DNA from: Comamonas sp. lk
GTDB lineage: Bacteria > Pseudomonadota > Gammaproteobacteria > Burkholderiales > Burkholderiaceae_C
DNA: 42,048 nucleotides
Reading direction: 5' to 3'
Assembly (NCBI GenBank): GCA_945925985.1
Contig: CAMELV010000036.1
Coordinates: 1 to 42,048, forward strand
Below are positions 25,953 to 35,278 of this stretch, piece by piece. The notes beneath the pieces were generated by a model, which made no database searches, had not been told where the DNA came from, and saw only the letters and a program-made list of their open reading frames with translations. The position numbers and the translations under genes are program-made. How positions within the stretch are numbered: position 1 is the first letter of the stretch; the number at the start of each line of letters is the position of its first letter.

Positions 25953-27634
25953 TGCGCCGGGTCTGCACGCGGCGCGCCCATCTGCGCGGCGCCGTCAGAC
26001 TCGATGCCTGGTCGTTGGTGATGGTAGCGGCCCTGGTGCTGATGGCCGTGCTGCTGGTCTGGCCGATCGGACAGGTCTTGACGCTCGGCTTTGTCGATGC
26101 CCAGACCGAAGCGTTCACACTGGGCAACTACCAGAAAATCCTGACGCATCCCTACTACTTGGGGGCGCTCAAAAATACCGTTGTGGTTGGCCTCGGCGGT
26201 ATGGTTGGCGCCTGTTTGCTGGGGGTGCCCTTGGCCTATTGCACGGCGCGTTATAGGGTGTCGGGCCGCAGTGGCATCGCTACCTTTGCAGTGCTGGCGT
26301 TGGTGTCTCCCCCATTCATCGGCGCTTATTCCTGGGTCGTGATCGCTGGCAACAATGGCTGGCTGACCCAGCAGTTCAAGGCCTGGGGCATGGTCATGCC
26401 GACCATTTATGGTGTTCACGGCATCATTCTGGTCTTCAGCCTCAAGTTCTTCCCCTTCGTCTATTTGATGACGGAGAGTGCGCTACGCAACATTAACCGC
26501 TCTTATGAAGAGGCCGCAGAGAACCTCGGCTGCGATGCAATTGAGCGCTTTTTCAAGATCACGTTGCCGCTGGTGTTTCCGGCGGTCAGCACAGGTGCCT
26601 TGCTGAGCTTTGTGTTGTCGATTGCCGACTTCGGCACGCCCTCCATCATCGGCCGGGATTTCCAGACCCTGTCTACGCTGGCCTATAACCAGTACGGTTC
26701 CGAAATGGGCGGGCCGCCCACGCTGGCAGTCAGCATTTCGATGCTGATGATCGTGATCTCCATGCTGGCGGTGCTGCTGCAGCGTTATCTCATGGGCAAG
26801 CGGCGTTTTGCCGGGGCGCTCACCAACCCGAGCGTTCCCAAGCACTGTCGCGGTTTGTCCGGCGCGCTGCTGCACGTGCTGTGCTACGGCATCGTGGCGC
26901 TGGCCACCTTGCCCATGGCCGTGGTGGTGTACACCTCGTTTTTACAGACCAGCGGACCAGTTTTCACTGGCGGGTTTGGGCTGAACAGCTATGCACGGGT
27001 CATCCAGGAGGTGCCCGACGTGATCGCCAACACCTTCAAGTTTGCCTTGTTGGCCACCTTGCTCATCACGCTGGTCGGCGGGCTGATGTCGTACGTCGTC
27101 GTGCGACGCGAAAGCCCCCTGGCCGGTTTGCTCGATGCCCTGTTGATGGTGCCATATGTGGTGCCCGGGGTGGTGATGGCGATTGGTTTCCTGCTTACCT
27201 TCAAAAGCGGCATTTTTGACCTGATGGGCACCAGCACCATCCTGGTGCTGATGCTGTTCATCCGGCGTCTGCCCTACGGTGTGCGTGCCACCAGCGCGGT
27301 GCTGCGTCAGATCAAGCCGTCGATCGAAGAGGCGGCTGTCAGCCTCGGCGCATCGCCGCTCAAGGCATTCGCCCGGGTGACAGTGCCCCTGATGATTCCG
27401 GGCGTGATCGCCGGCGCCATGATGAGTTTCATCACCGCCATCAATGAACTGTCCTCCACCTTGTTGCTGTACACGGCCCGCACTGCCACCATGCCAGTGC
27501 GCATTTACAGCGCTGTGCTCGACGGCGAGTTTGGCATTGCGGCTGCACTGGCCACGATCTTGCTGCTCAGTTCGGGTTTGTGCGTGTTTGTGGTGCTGCG
27601 TTTTTCGCAGTCAAAAGAGGCGGCGTTTGTCTGA
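25949..27634 (+). CDS. ABC importer fused double permease (FbpB-like)
   Basis: The 561-residue inner-membrane protein holds two BPD_transp_1 halves in one chain, about 12 helices in total, as in SfuB/FbpB permeases. Each half carries an EAA loop that docks on the ATPase: SYEEAAENLGCDAIERF near residue 187 and SIEEAAVSLGASPLKAF near 458, both followed by a conserved PL-x-FP or PLMIPG turn. Its start overlaps the ATPase stop by 4 bp, and the phosphatase gene follows almost at once, so all are probably one transcript. Confidence 0.95.
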   Translation: MMRRVCTRRAHLRGAVRLDAWSLVMVAALVLMAVLLVWPIGQVLTLGFVDAQTEAFTLGNYQKILTHPYYLGALKNTVVVGLGGMVGACLLGVPLAYCTARYRVSGRSGIATFAVLALVSPPFIGAYSWVVIAGNNGWLTQQFKAWGMVMPTIYGVHGIILVFSLKFFPFVYLMTESALRNINRSYEEAAENLGCDAIERFFKITLPLVFPAVSTGALLSFVLSIADFGTPSIIGRDFQTLSTLAYNQYGSEMGGPPTLAVSISMLMIVISMLAVLLQRYLMGKRRFAGALTNPSVPKHCRGLSGALLHVLCYGIVALATLPMAVVVYTSFLQTSGPVFTGGFGLNSYARVIQEVPDVIANTFKFALLATLLITLVGGLMSYVVVRRESPLAGLLDALLMVPYVVPGVVMAIGFLLTFKSGIFDLMGTSTILVLMLFIRRLPYGVRATSAVLRQIKPSIEEAAVSLGASPLKAFARVTVPLMIPGVIAGAMMSFITAINELSSTLLLYTARTATMPVRIYSAVLDGEFGIAAALATILLLSSGLCVFVVLRFSQSKEAAFV

Positions 27635-27643
27635 GTGCCCGCC

Positions 27644-28612
27644 ATGAACATCGAGTCGTTTTCAGCCTCAAAGTACCGCGACCTGTCGCAGCAGGGTGAT
27701 GACGTCCTGGTGGTGCTGCCACAGTGTCTCTATGCTGTGTTTGACGGTGCCACCGATACCGCGGGCGTCATGGTGCAGGGCGAATCGCCCGGCCGGCTGG
27801 CGGCGCGGCAGGCGGCCTTGGCCATGGGGCGCTATGCGACCGAGCCCGGCCACGTACCGGCCCCAGCCCAAGCACTGATGCTGGCCATGAACCGGTCGAT
27901 CGCCCATGGCCTGGCCGCAGCGGGTGCCGGTCCGGTGCGGGCCGGCACCACGGCGGCCATCGTGGAAGATGCAGGTGACTGCTTGCATTTTCTGATCGTG
28001 GGGGACTCGGGCATTCGCATCAATGGCACCGAGCTGCTGCTGATGCACAAGGACATTGACCTGATCTACACCACAGGCCGTGTTGCGGTGTTCCGCCACT
28101 TGCAGGCGCGCGGCTGGGTAGGGGATGCGCTGGAGCAGCAGACCCGACAGCTGGTGTTTAAGGGTTTGGCCGGCTGCGACCCGCAGTTGTTGTCGGCGCC
28201 AGACGTCGCGCAGCTGCTGGCCCAGGCGCAGGCCGCGTGTGCGCCACGCCTGCAGCCCGATGCCATCGCGCAGGTGCCGCAGCTGTTGCTGGCCGGCATT
28301 GCCGGCGGGCAGTATGGCTACTGCAACCGCACTGACCATTCGCTGGGCTATGCCGTGCTGGACGGCACGCACACGCATGGCCCGAATGTGCTGAGCCTGT
28401 CACGCCGCAAAAGCGAGGTGCGCAGCATCGAGCTGTTCACCGATGGCTATATGTCCTGCCCCGCCGGCACCAGCGTGCGCGACTGGGAGGCCGAGTTTTT
28501 TCGGGTGGAGGCCGAAGACTTTCACAAATGCGGCGCCTTTGCTGGCGTCAAGGGCTCCACTTCCACACAGTTCAGCGACGACCGCAGCGTGTTGACGGTG
28601 CACTTTCACTGA
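27644..28612 (+). CDS. PP2C-type Ser/Thr phosphatase in the ABC importer operon
   Basis: The 322-residue soluble protein has PP2C (PPM) motif order: AVFDGATDTAG (metal site), TTAAIVEDAG, LHFLIVGDSGIRING, ELFTDGYM and the closing FSDDRSVLTVHFH with the last metal aspartates. Family members dephosphorylate Ser/Thr on proteins or small phosphoesters; no partner kinase is in view. It begins 9 bp after the permease stop (ATG 27644; a GTG at 27635 is an alternative). This is the only intact copy of a gene whose first 40-60 bases recur at 19335, 21473, 22505 and 23472. The role beside an importer is unknown; it could reset signalling or trim a phosphorylated cargo. Confidence 0.82.
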   Translation: MNIESFSASKYRDLSQQGDDVLVVLPQCLYAVFDGATDTAGVMVQGESPGRLAARQAALAMGRYATEPGHVPAPAQALMLAMNRSIAHGLAAAGAGPVRAGTTAAIVEDAGDCLHFLIVGDSGIRINGTELLLMHKDIDLIYTTGRVAVFRHLQARGWVGDALEQQTRQLVFKGLAGCDPQLLSAPDVAQLLAQAQAACAPRLQPDAIAQVPQLLLAGIAGGQYGYCNRTDHSLGYAVLDGTHTHGPNVLSLSRRKSEVRSIELFTDGYMSCPAGTSVRDWEAEFFRVEAEDFHKCGAFAGVKGSTSTQFSDDRSVLTVHFH

Positions 28613-28642
28613 GTGTTGACGCCCGGTGGGTGCAGCGGCGTC

Positions 28643-29758
28643 TCAGCCCAGCACCCGCTCCGCCGGCACATAGGCATAGCCTAGCGCCTGCGCCACTGCC
28701 TCGTGCGTGACCTGGCCCAGCGCCACGTTCAGGCCGGCTTTGAGGTGGGGGTTGTCGCGGATGGCCTGCTGCAAGCCCTTGTCCGCCAGCGCCACGGCAT
28801 GGGCCAGGGTGGCGTTGTTGAGGGCGAAGGTGGAGGTGCGGGCCACGGCGCCGGGCATGTTGGCCACACAGTAGTGCACCACGCCGTTCACCACAAAAGT
28901 GGGGTCGGCATGGGTGGTGGCGTGTGAGGTCTCGAAGCAGCCACCCTGGTCAATGGCCACGTCCACCACCACCGCGCCCGGCTTCATGCGGGCGATCATC
29001 TGGCGCGTGACCAGTTTGGGCGCTGCTGCGCCGGGGATCAGCACCCCGCCGATCACCAGCTCGGCGTCCAGCACCGCGTCTTCCACGCTTTGCGCGTTGG
29101 AGAACACCGTGCTGATGCGGTTGCCAAACACCAGGTCGAGCTGACGCAGGCGGTCCACATTTTTGTCCAGCACCGTGACGCGCGCACCCAGGCCCACCGC
29201 CATTTGCAGCGCATGGGTGCCGACCACGCCGGCGCCCAAAATGACCACATGGCCGGCCGGCACCCCCGGCACGCCACCCAGCAGCACACCCATGCCGCCC
29301 TTGGATTTCTCCAGGTGGGCAGCGCCGGCTTGCACCGCCATGCGTCCTGCCACCTCACTCATGGGCGCCAACAGCGGCAGGCCGCCGCCGGGGCCTGTGA
29401 TGGTCTCGTAGGCGATGCAGGCTGCGCCCGATTTGATCAGGGCCTGGGTTTGTTCCGGGTCTGGCGCCAGGTGCAGGTAGGTGTAGAGAATTTGGCCCGG
29501 TCGCAGCATGGCGCATTCCTGCGGCTGCGGCTCCTTGACCTTGACGATCATCTCGGCCCAGGCAAATACCTCGGCCGCGTCGGCGGCCAGAGTGGCGCCA
29601 GCGCTTTGGTACAGCGCATCATTCAGGCCGATGGCAGCGCCAGCGCCGCTTTGCACCAGAACACTGTGGCCGTGGGCGCACAGCTCGCGCACACTGGCTG
29701 GCGTCAGGCCGACGCGGTACTCGTGGTTCTTGATTTCCTTGGGGAGTCCGATGCGCAT
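28643..29758 (-). CDS. ald: Alanine dehydrogenase
   Basis: The 371-residue NAD-dependent enzyme interconverts L-alanine and pyruvate plus ammonia. [26 protein letters not shown] is the family N terminus. KVKEPQPQE supplies the pyruvate-binding Lys, [10 protein letters not shown] the catalytic His, and [30 protein letters not shown] the NAD Rossmann motif. Length and motifs are complete. It is convergent with the phosphatase gene (30 bp between stops). No Lrp/AsnC regulator gene is adjacent, although such regulators usually control ald. Confidence 0.97.
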   Translation of the reverse strand: MRIGLPKEIKNHEYRVGLTPASVRELCAHGHSVLVQSGAGAAIGLNDALYQSAGATLAADAAEVFAWAEMIVKVKEPQPQECAMLRPGQILYTYLHLAPDPEQTQALIKSGAACIAYETITGPGGGLPLLAPMSEVAGRMAVQAGAAHLEKSKGGMGVLLGGVPGVPAGHVVILGAGVVGTHALQMAVGLGARVTVLDKNVDRLRQLDLVFGNRISTVFSNAQSVEDAVLDAELVIGGVLIPGAAAPKLVTRQMIARMKPGAVVVDVAIDQGGCFETSHATTHADPTFVVNGVVHYCVANMPGAVARTSTFALNNATLAHAVALADKGLQQAIRDNPHLKAGLNVALGQVTHEAVAQALGYAYVPAERVLG

Positions 29759-29941
29759 CTTGCTGTCCTCTGGCTGTGGTTGAGACAGCCAGTGTCCGGC
29801 AGGGAGGCCCGCATTAGAAGCAATATGAAATTGTTAGCGGTTTCATTCTTGTGGCTAATCAAGCGGCTACCCCTCCGCGCCCGACCATCAGGGCAAGGCC
29901 TCACTGTCAGTCCCGACCTGATCGGTGACCCCTATCCCTAT

Positions 29942-29966
29942 GGATTCCCGTTGTTACGGGAATGAC
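29942..29966. repeat. REP-like ATTCCCG/CGGGAAT palindrome
   Basis: Perfect 7-bp arms ATTCCCG and CGGGAAT around a 6-nt loop, with GGATTCCCG...CGGGAATGACG flanks, match a short palindromic repeat type that is scattered through many proteobacterial genomes. It lies between the ald start and the end of the upstream solute-binding protein gene. It might end that transcript, but no T-run follows. Confidence 0.6.
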
Positions 29967-30018
29967 GGCCCTACCGCCTCGGTCACGATTGCGTCGTGGC
30001 AAGCCGGCATGGTGGCAT

Positions 30019-31107
30019 TTAGCGTGGAGCGAACAGCGCGTTCCACTTGACCGTGAAGGCATTGACGACGTCGGGTGTGTATTTTTCGTCATCATGCAAG
30101 GTCACGGCCTTGATGTCGAGTGAACCAGGGACGTTGGATAAGGCGCTGGCCATTTCGCCCTTGCCAACCATCTGTCCCTGCCCGCGTGCCGACATCATGT
30201 AGTCCATGAAGACCAACGCGGCATTCGGACGTTTGGAGCCCGCGACAACGCCACCCCCATAGGCGGCACCATAGCTTGGGTTCACAACCACTGTCTTGAT
30301 GGGGGCGCCGGCATCCACCAGCGGATTGGTGACGGAGAACACGGTCCACAGGTTGATTGCCAGTTCGCCAGCGGCCACCCCTTGCGTCGGTGCGACTGCA
30401 CCAGGGTAGGTCTTCATGTTCTGCGCCGCGAGCTTGGCCAGAAAGCCTGCGCCTTGCGTTTTCTCCATCCAGTCATACCAACCAACGGTGAGGTCGGCGA
30501 CCAGCGCAGTCGAACCAATCTTGCCTTTGAACTCGGGTTTGAGTAGGTCTTGGTATCCGGTCGGCGGGGTTTTGACGAGATTGGTGTTGTAGACCATGAC
30601 AAATGGATTCACGCCAATGAGTGGCACCGCGCCTTGCCGCATCCCGGACTCTGGCCACGCTTGGGCATTGGGGCCGACGGGCACCCGCAGCCAGCCTTTT
30701 TTCGCGGCAGCAGCCGACCAAACGAGTTCCGAGGTAATGATTGCATCGCCTTCGATATTGCCCGCCGCACGCTCCTGTTCGACCCGGGTATTGATCAAGT
30801 TCCCGATAACACGCACGGCGTCCATCTTGATGCCCGGGTAGGCCTTTTCAAAATCGGCTTTGATGCGCTCATGAACAGCCGGCGCCGTCGTGGTGTAAAC
30901 CACCACAAGGCCCTCTTTCTTGGCGTCTGTCAGGATCTTGTTCCAATCTGCCTGTGACACAGTCCGGTCCTTTGACTGGGCGTGTACAGCTGTGCCGGTC
31001 ACACCAAACAGGGCAGCGCCAATCACTATGGCGCACCCTGCAAGCAGGGAAACGGTTGGGCGTGAAGTTGGCACAGTAGATTGCAAAGGCAAGGGATGGG
31101 TTCGCAT
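30019..31107 (-). CDS. Orphan periplasmic solute-binding protein (family 1/FutA-like)
   Basis: The 362-residue protein has a long signal region ending after AVHAQ (about residue 44) and a type-2 periplasmic binding fold: GLVVVYTTTAPAVHERIKADFEKAYPGIK, ERAAGNIEGDAIITSE, NPFVMVYNTNLV, YQDLLKPEFKGKIG and a Gly-rich C-terminal lobe. It resembles iron or aromatic/organic acid binders of ABC importers, but no permease or ATPase gene adjoins it. AAGGAG precedes the ATG at 31107, a strong ribosome-binding site. The cargo is unknown. It could serve the importer at 24-27 kb or a distant one. Confidence 0.88.
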   Translation of the reverse strand: MRTHPLPLQSTVPTSRPTVSLLAGCAIVIGAALFGVTGTAVHAQSKDRTVSQADWNKILTDAKKEGLVVVYTTTAPAVHERIKADFEKAYPGIKMDAVRVIGNLINTRVEQERAAGNIEGDAIITSELVWSAAAAKKGWLRVPVGPNAQAWPESGMRQGAVPLIGVNPFVMVYNTNLVKTPPTGYQDLLKPEFKGKIGSTALVADLTVGWYDWMEKTQGAGFLAKLAAQNMKTYPGAVAPTQGVAAGELAINLWTVFSVTNPLVDAGAPIKTVVVNPSYGAAYGGGVVAGSKRPNAALVFMDYMMSARGQGQMVGKGEMASALSNVPGSLDIKAVTLHDDEKYTPDVVNAFTVKWNALFAPR

Positions 31108-31149
31108 GTTTTTGTCTCCTTAGTAGGGGCTAATGTCTCTGTATATGTT

Positions 31150-31163
31150 TTACGAATATCCGT
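31150..31163. promoter_or_regulatory. Possible operator TACGAATATCCGTA
   Basis: An imperfect 14-bp palindrome (one mismatched pair) lies 43-56 bp upstream of the solute-binding protein start, where a promoter or operator is expected. No further support; chance is possible. Confidence 0.2.
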
Positions 31164-31328
31164 ACCGTTGGCTTTCCGGTCGGGTGGGCAGTCTAGCAGT
31201 GAAGAAGATTCTGCTGAGCCAGCACGGCGGTGGCCCATCATCGGAACCTTGTTCAGGTACCGGAGCAGCCCCTAGGCAAACGGATTTATGTGCACCAAGC
31301 AACTGCCAAGCACGGGTTTGTTGCGAAA

Positions 31329-33299
31329 TCAGACGGTCGCCGAGCTGCCCAGCGTTTCCCAGCGCTCTAGCGCAGCCAGCAGTTCTTCGTCGATGAGCGC
31401 GCTGCGCGCTGCCAGGCCGAGCGCGCGGGCGTTGTCAGAAGCGTACAGCGTGCCGTCCGCCAGCAGCTTGGCGATGTCTTGTTGCTCGGTTTCCAGCGCT
31501 GCAATCCGATCGGGCAGACCATCTAGCTCGCGCTGCTCCTTGAAGCTGAGCTTGCGGGCCTTGGGCGCTGGGGCAGCCGGTATTGCATTGAGCGGGGTTG
31601 ATGAACTCGACCGCTCCTGTTTTGATAGCTGATCACGCCCGTAATTAAAGGGCTGGGCGCCTTTTTGACCCTTGCTTTTAGCCAGCTCAGTGGCTCGCGC
31701 GCTTTGCGTCAGCCAGTCGGTGACGCCGCCTTCGTACTCGCGCCAGCGACCCTCACCCTCACAGGCAATGGTGCTGGTGACCACGTTGTCAAGAAAGGTG
31801 CGGTCATGGCTGACCAGAAACACGGTGCCGTCGTAGCTTTGCAGCAGGTCTTCCAGCAACTCCAGGGTGTCAATGTCCAGGTCATTGGTGGGTTCGTCCA
31901 GCACCAGCACGTTGGCTGGCCGGGCGAACAGGCGGGCCAGCAGCAGGCGGTTGCGCTCACCGCCACTGAGCGAGCGCACCGGCGAATTGGCCCGCGCCGG
32001 CGAGAACAAAAAGTCGCCCAGATAGCTCTTGACGTGTTTGCGCTCACGGCCGATCTCGATCCATTCGCTGCCTGGGCTGATGAAATCCTCCAGTGTGGCG
32101 TCCAGGTCAAGCGCATTGCGCATCTGGTCAAAGTACGCCACCTGCACATTGGCGCCTTGGCGCACCGTGCCCCAGCGGCTGTGGCCGGGCTCGGGTGCGG
32201 GGGCGTTGGCGGGTGCCGGATCGGGCGCGAGTTCGCCCAAAATCAGTTTGAGCAGCGTGGTCTTGCCGGCGCCATTGGGCCCGAGCAGGCCGACCTTGTC
32301 GCCGCGGAGGATGGTGGCGCTGAAGTCGCGCACGATGACCCGCTCACCAAACGACTTGGAAATGTGGGTCAGTTCGGCCACAAGTTTGCCGCTGGCGGCG
32401 CCGCTGGCCACGTCCATGTTGACGCTGCCCAGAGTCTCGCGGCGGGCTTCGCGGCTGGCGCGCAGCCGGTCCAGGCGGGTGATGCGGCCCTGGGCGCGGG
32501 TGCGCCGGGCTTCCACGCCTTTGCGGATCCACACTTCCTCTTGCGCCAACAACTTGTCGAAACGCGCGTTGATAACCGCTTCTTGCGCCAATTGCTCTTC
32601 TTTTTGCGTCAAGTAGGCCGCAAAATTACCAGGGTACGACAAGAGCCGGCCACGGTCCAGTTCCACAATACGGGTGGCCACCCGGTCCAGAAAGGCGCGG
32701 TCGTGGGTGATGGTGATGATGCTGCCCTTGAACTCGACCAACAGGCCCTCAAGCCACTCAATCGAGTCCAGGTCCAGGTGGTTGGTGGGCTCGTCCAGCA
32801 GCAGCACGTCGGGCTGCGCCACCAGCGCCTGCGCCAGCGCCACGCGCTTTTTGGTGCCGCCGGACAGGGTACGCACGGTGGCCTCGGGGTCCAGATGCAG
32901 CCGGTGCAGGGTTTCGCTCACCCGCTGCTCCCAGTTCCAGCCGTCCAGCGCCTCGATCTCACTTTGCATCGCGTCCAGGTCGCCGTGGCCCTGCGAATAT
33001 TCATCAATTAAGGCCACAACCCTTGCCAGGCCTGCACTTACAGCTACAAAAACAGTAGCGTCGGCATCCAGCACAGGCTCCTGCGCGACATAGGCGATTC
33101 GGGTGTTGCCCTGCACCTGCACGGTGCCGTCGTCCGGTCTTTCCATGCCGGCCAAAATTTTGAGCAGCGAGGACTTGCCAGCGCCGTTGCGGCCAATCAG
33201 GCCAACGCGCTCCTGGGTTTCAAGAGAAAAATCAGCGTGATCGAGCAGGGCGACGTGCCCGAAAGCCAGCTGGGCGTCAAGAAGGGTGATAAGTGCCAT
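31329..33299 (-). CDS. uup: ABC-F family ATPase, Uup type
   Basis: The 656-residue soluble protein has two ABC nucleotide-binding domains and no membrane domain. The first has Walker A GRNGAGKSS, signature LSGGTKKRVALAQAL and Walker B VLLLDEPTNHLDL. The second has GPNGAGKTT, LSGGERNRLLLARLF and LVLDEPTNDLDI. A linker rich in Arg (RKGVEARRTRAQGRITRLDRLR) lies between them, and a charged, probably coiled-coil C terminus starts at about residue 565. This layout is Uup: a ribosome/DNA-associated ABC-F protein tied to transposon excision and translation factor functions. It is 26 bp downstream of the CBS gene on the same strand. Confidence 0.94.
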   Translation of the reverse strand: MALITLLDAQLAFGHVALLDHADFSLETQERVGLIGRNGAGKSSLLKILAGMERPDDGTVQVQGNTRIAYVAQEPVLDADATVFVAVSAGLARVVALIDEYSQGHGDLDAMQSEIEALDGWNWEQRVSETLHRLHLDPEATVRTLSGGTKKRVALAQALVAQPDVLLLDEPTNHLDLDSIEWLEGLLVEFKGSIITITHDRAFLDRVATRIVELDRGRLLSYPGNFAAYLTQKEEQLAQEAVINARFDKLLAQEEVWIRKGVEARRTRAQGRITRLDRLRASREARRETLGSVNMDVASGAASGKLVAELTHISKSFGERVIVRDFSATILRGDKVGLLGPNGAGKTTLLKLILGELAPDPAPANAPAPEPGHSRWGTVRQGANVQVAYFDQMRNALDLDATLEDFISPGSEWIEIGRERKHVKSYLGDFLFSPARANSPVRSLSGGERNRLLLARLFARPANVLVLDEPTNDLDIDTLELLEDLLQSYDGTVFLVSHDRTFLDNVVTSTIACEGEGRWREYEGGVTDWLTQSARATELAKSKGQKGAQPFNYGRDQLSKQERSSSSTPLNAIPAAPAPKARKLSFKEQRELDGLPDRIAALETEQQDIAKLLADGTLYASDNARALGLAARSALIDEELLAALERWETLGSSATV

Positions 33300-33325
33300 T
33301 TGGCCGGCATTATCCCCTGAGCATC

Positions 33326-33766
33326 TTAGGAAGCGCCGTGACCCTTGATGTAGGTTTCCAGGAACGTGATCTGGTCGCCCTGCAGGCTCATAATATCTTT
33401 GACGATGTCACCAATCGACACCATACCGACCACTCTGCCCTTCTCCAGCACCGGCAGGTGGCGGAAATTGCGCGAAGTCATGATGGCCATGCATTGCTGC
33501 AGCGTCTCGTTCATGGTCACGGTCAGGGGCGAGCGGGTCATGATCTCCAAAACCAGGGTTTGCGTGGCGCTCAGCCCGGGCAACAACACCTTGATAGCGC
33601 AGTCGCCCTGCGTCACGATGCCGGCCAGGGCGCCGTCATCAATGACCATCACCGAACGGATGCGGTTGTTGCGCATCAATTCCAAGGCTTGCTGCACGGG
33701 GGCAGTTGACGGCAGCGAAAAAACAACACCGGACTTTTTTTCAATACAAGACTTCACCGAGGACAT
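33326..33766 (-). CDS. Two-CBS-domain protein
   Basis: This 146-residue cytosolic protein is a tandem CBS pair (Bateman module) with nothing else: the first CBS runs through VQQALELMRNNRIRSVMVIDDGALAGIVTQGD, and the second through LQQCMAIMTSRNFRHLPVLEKGRVVGMVSIGDIV. Such stand-alone modules bind adenine nucleotides and act as sensors on unknown partners. It lies between psiE-like and uup genes on the minus strand. Confidence 0.92.
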   Translation of the reverse strand: MSSVKSCIEKKSGVVFSLPSTAPVQQALELMRNNRIRSVMVIDDGALAGIVTQGDCAIKVLLPGLSATQTLVLEIMTRSPLTVTMNETLQQCMAIMTSRNFRHLPVLEKGRVVGMVSIGDIVKDIMSLQGDQITFLETYIKGHGAS

Positions 33767-33812
33767 GAGCGGGTACTTTCAGGCAAAAAAGGGAATTTCT
33801 GGGGTAAACCGG

Positions 33813-34214
33813 TCACAGGTCTTCATCATCAGTTGAAACCGGCTGCGGTGGGCGCTGTAATTTGATCAGATTCCAGCGGATGACCAGTGCGGCTATCGCC
33901 AGCAACAGTACGGCACCGCTTTCATAAATGATGTTGATGGCATTGACTTCTTTGCCCTGGAGGATGATCAAGCGGCACAGCGCGGTGATCGCGATGAAGA
34001 TAGGAATCGTAATGGGAATACGTCGGTTCTTGTAGAAACCGGCCACCATGCCCAAGACCTCGGCGTAGATGAACAAGAGCAGCAGGTCAGTCAGCTTGAC
34101 CGAGCGCATCACGACGATATTTAGCATCTCGAGACCCACGGCGTAGACCGTGAAACCGGCGATTAGCACCAGAATGGCTTTTTCGGTCCAAACAATGGCA
34201 TCGTAGATCTTCAT
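33813..34214 (-). CDS. PsiE-like inner-membrane protein
   Basis: The 133-residue protein has about four hydrophobic helices (AILVLIAGFTVYAVGLEML, LTDLLLLFIYAEVLGMVAGFY, ITIPIFIAITALCRLIIL, SGAVLLLAIAALVIRW) and the YKNRRIPITIPIFIAITALCR segment typical of phosphate-starvation-inducible PsiE proteins. Function is unknown in the family. No Pho box is obvious ahead of it. A perfect 11-bp inverted repeat lies 27-58 bp upstream of its start (separate entry). Confidence 0.85.
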   Translation of the reverse strand: MKIYDAIVWTEKAILVLIAGFTVYAVGLEMLNIVVMRSVKLTDLLLLFIYAEVLGMVAGFYKNRRIPITIPIFIAITALCRLIILQGKEVNAINIIYESGAVLLLAIAALVIRWNLIKLQRPPQPVSTDDEDL

Positions 34215-34240
34215 AAAACCTCTGGCGCGGGCGGTTAACA

Positions 34241-34272
34241 GCAGAGAGTGTAACGCCCATCACACTCTCTGC
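34241..34272. promoter_or_regulatory. Perfect 11-bp inverted repeat upstream of the psiE-like gene
   Basis: GCAGAGAGTGT (34241-34251) and ACACTCTCTGC (34262-34272) are exact inverse complements around a 10-nt loop. The site lies after the deacetylase stop and before the psiE-like start, both on the minus strand. No T-run follows on either strand, so it is either a Rho-dependent or weak terminator for the upstream genes, or an operator for the psiE-like gene. Confidence 0.55.
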
Positions 34273-34343
34273 GAAATAGGCCGTGCGCGAGAGTTTGCAC
34301 GGGAGTGCTGCCGCATCACAGGGGCGGTTGAGCGCTGAGACCG

Positions 34344-35246
34344 TTAGCGGCTAAGCGACTGCACATGCCGGCAAATGGCACCGGGCGTAGTGAACCAGAC
34401 CGCGCCCTGATCGCGCGCGCGGCACAGGTGTTCAAGCGCCCGTCGCAAATGCCGCAGTCGGTAGGGTTGACCCATCAGGTAAGGGTGCAGCGCAATGCCC
34501 ATCACGAGTGGTTGCTGGCGCGCTTGCAGCAGCATTTCGTCAAAGTTGTCGGTGATCATTTGGCAGAAATCCCGTGCGTCCATCTGCCTGGCGACGATCA
34601 TGGGGATGTCGTTCAGCTCCTGCGGGTAGGGAATGGCCCACAGGGGCTGTCCGCTACGCGTGCGCATGGCGACCGGTTGGTCGTCATGGCACCAGTTCAG
34701 GGTGTAGCTGTAGCCGGTCTCTGCCAGCAGGTCTGGCGTGAGCAGGCTTTCCGAAATCCAGGGCGAGAGCCAGCCCTGCGGCGCCGGGTGGCCCTTTGCC
34801 ATCATGCGTTGGCGGCAGTGGTCCAGAAGCGCGCGCTCGACGGCTTCATCCAGACCGCCCTGGCGTTCGGCGTTGCTGTGGCCATGCCCGATCAGCTCGT
34901 CGCCACGCGCCACCAGCGAGGCCACCAATTCAGGACAGTGGTCGTACAGAGCCGTATTAATTAGCGCGCCCGTGGGCAGGCCGAGCTGGTCAAACAGTTC
35001 CAGGCAACGCCAGGCGCCCACCCGGTTGCCGTACTCACGCCAACTGTAGTTCAGGACGTCAGGCTGCGGTGATGCTGGCCCAATGGCCGCCCCGAGGCCT
35101 TCGCCAAATGCAAAATGCTCCACGTTGAAGCCCAGGTACACGGCCAGTCGCGCGCCATCGGGCCAGCAGTAGTCGGGGCGCTGCCCAATACCGACATAGT
35201 CGAATCGACCGTGGGTGGGTAGGGTTCCGAGGTTGGGTGTCGACAT
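34344..35246 (-). CDS. Polysaccharide deacetylase family protein (PuuE-like)
   Basis: This is a NodB-fold metal-dependent deacetylase/amidohydrolase of about 300 residues. ARLAVYLGFNVEHF, LINTALYDHCPELVASLVARGDELIGHGHSN and WLSPWISES resemble the PuuE/allantoinase-like group, with the metal-binding His residues in the HGHSN region and in GIALHPYLMGQPYR. No signal peptide is present, so a cytosolic amide substrate is more likely than cell-wall chitin. The ATG at 35246 is preferred to an upstream frame extension that overlaps the dehydrogenase gene in another frame. It starts 32 bp after the hydroxyacid dehydrogenase stops and is probably co-transcribed with it. Confidence 0.88.
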   Translation of the reverse strand: MSTPNLGTLPTHGRFDYVGIGQRPDYCWPDGARLAVYLGFNVEHFAFGEGLGAAIGPASPQPDVLNYSWREYGNRVGAWRCLELFDQLGLPTGALINTALYDHCPELVASLVARGDELIGHGHSNAERQGGLDEAVERALLDHCRQRMMAKGHPAPQGWLSPWISESLLTPDLLAETGYSYTLNWCHDDQPVAMRTRSGQPLWAIPYPQELNDIPMIVARQMDARDFCQMITDNFDEMLLQARQQPLVMGIALHPYLMGQPYRLRHLRRALEHLCRARDQGAVWFTTPGAICRHVQSLSR

Positions 35247-35278
35247 GGCGCTCTCAAAAAGTGGTGTCAACCCGGCAA

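Noticed and set aside
28618..28642. GACGCC/GGCGTC stem between the phosphatase gene and ald
   Set aside because: A 6-bp stem with a 13-nt loop and no T-run is too weak to call as a terminator.
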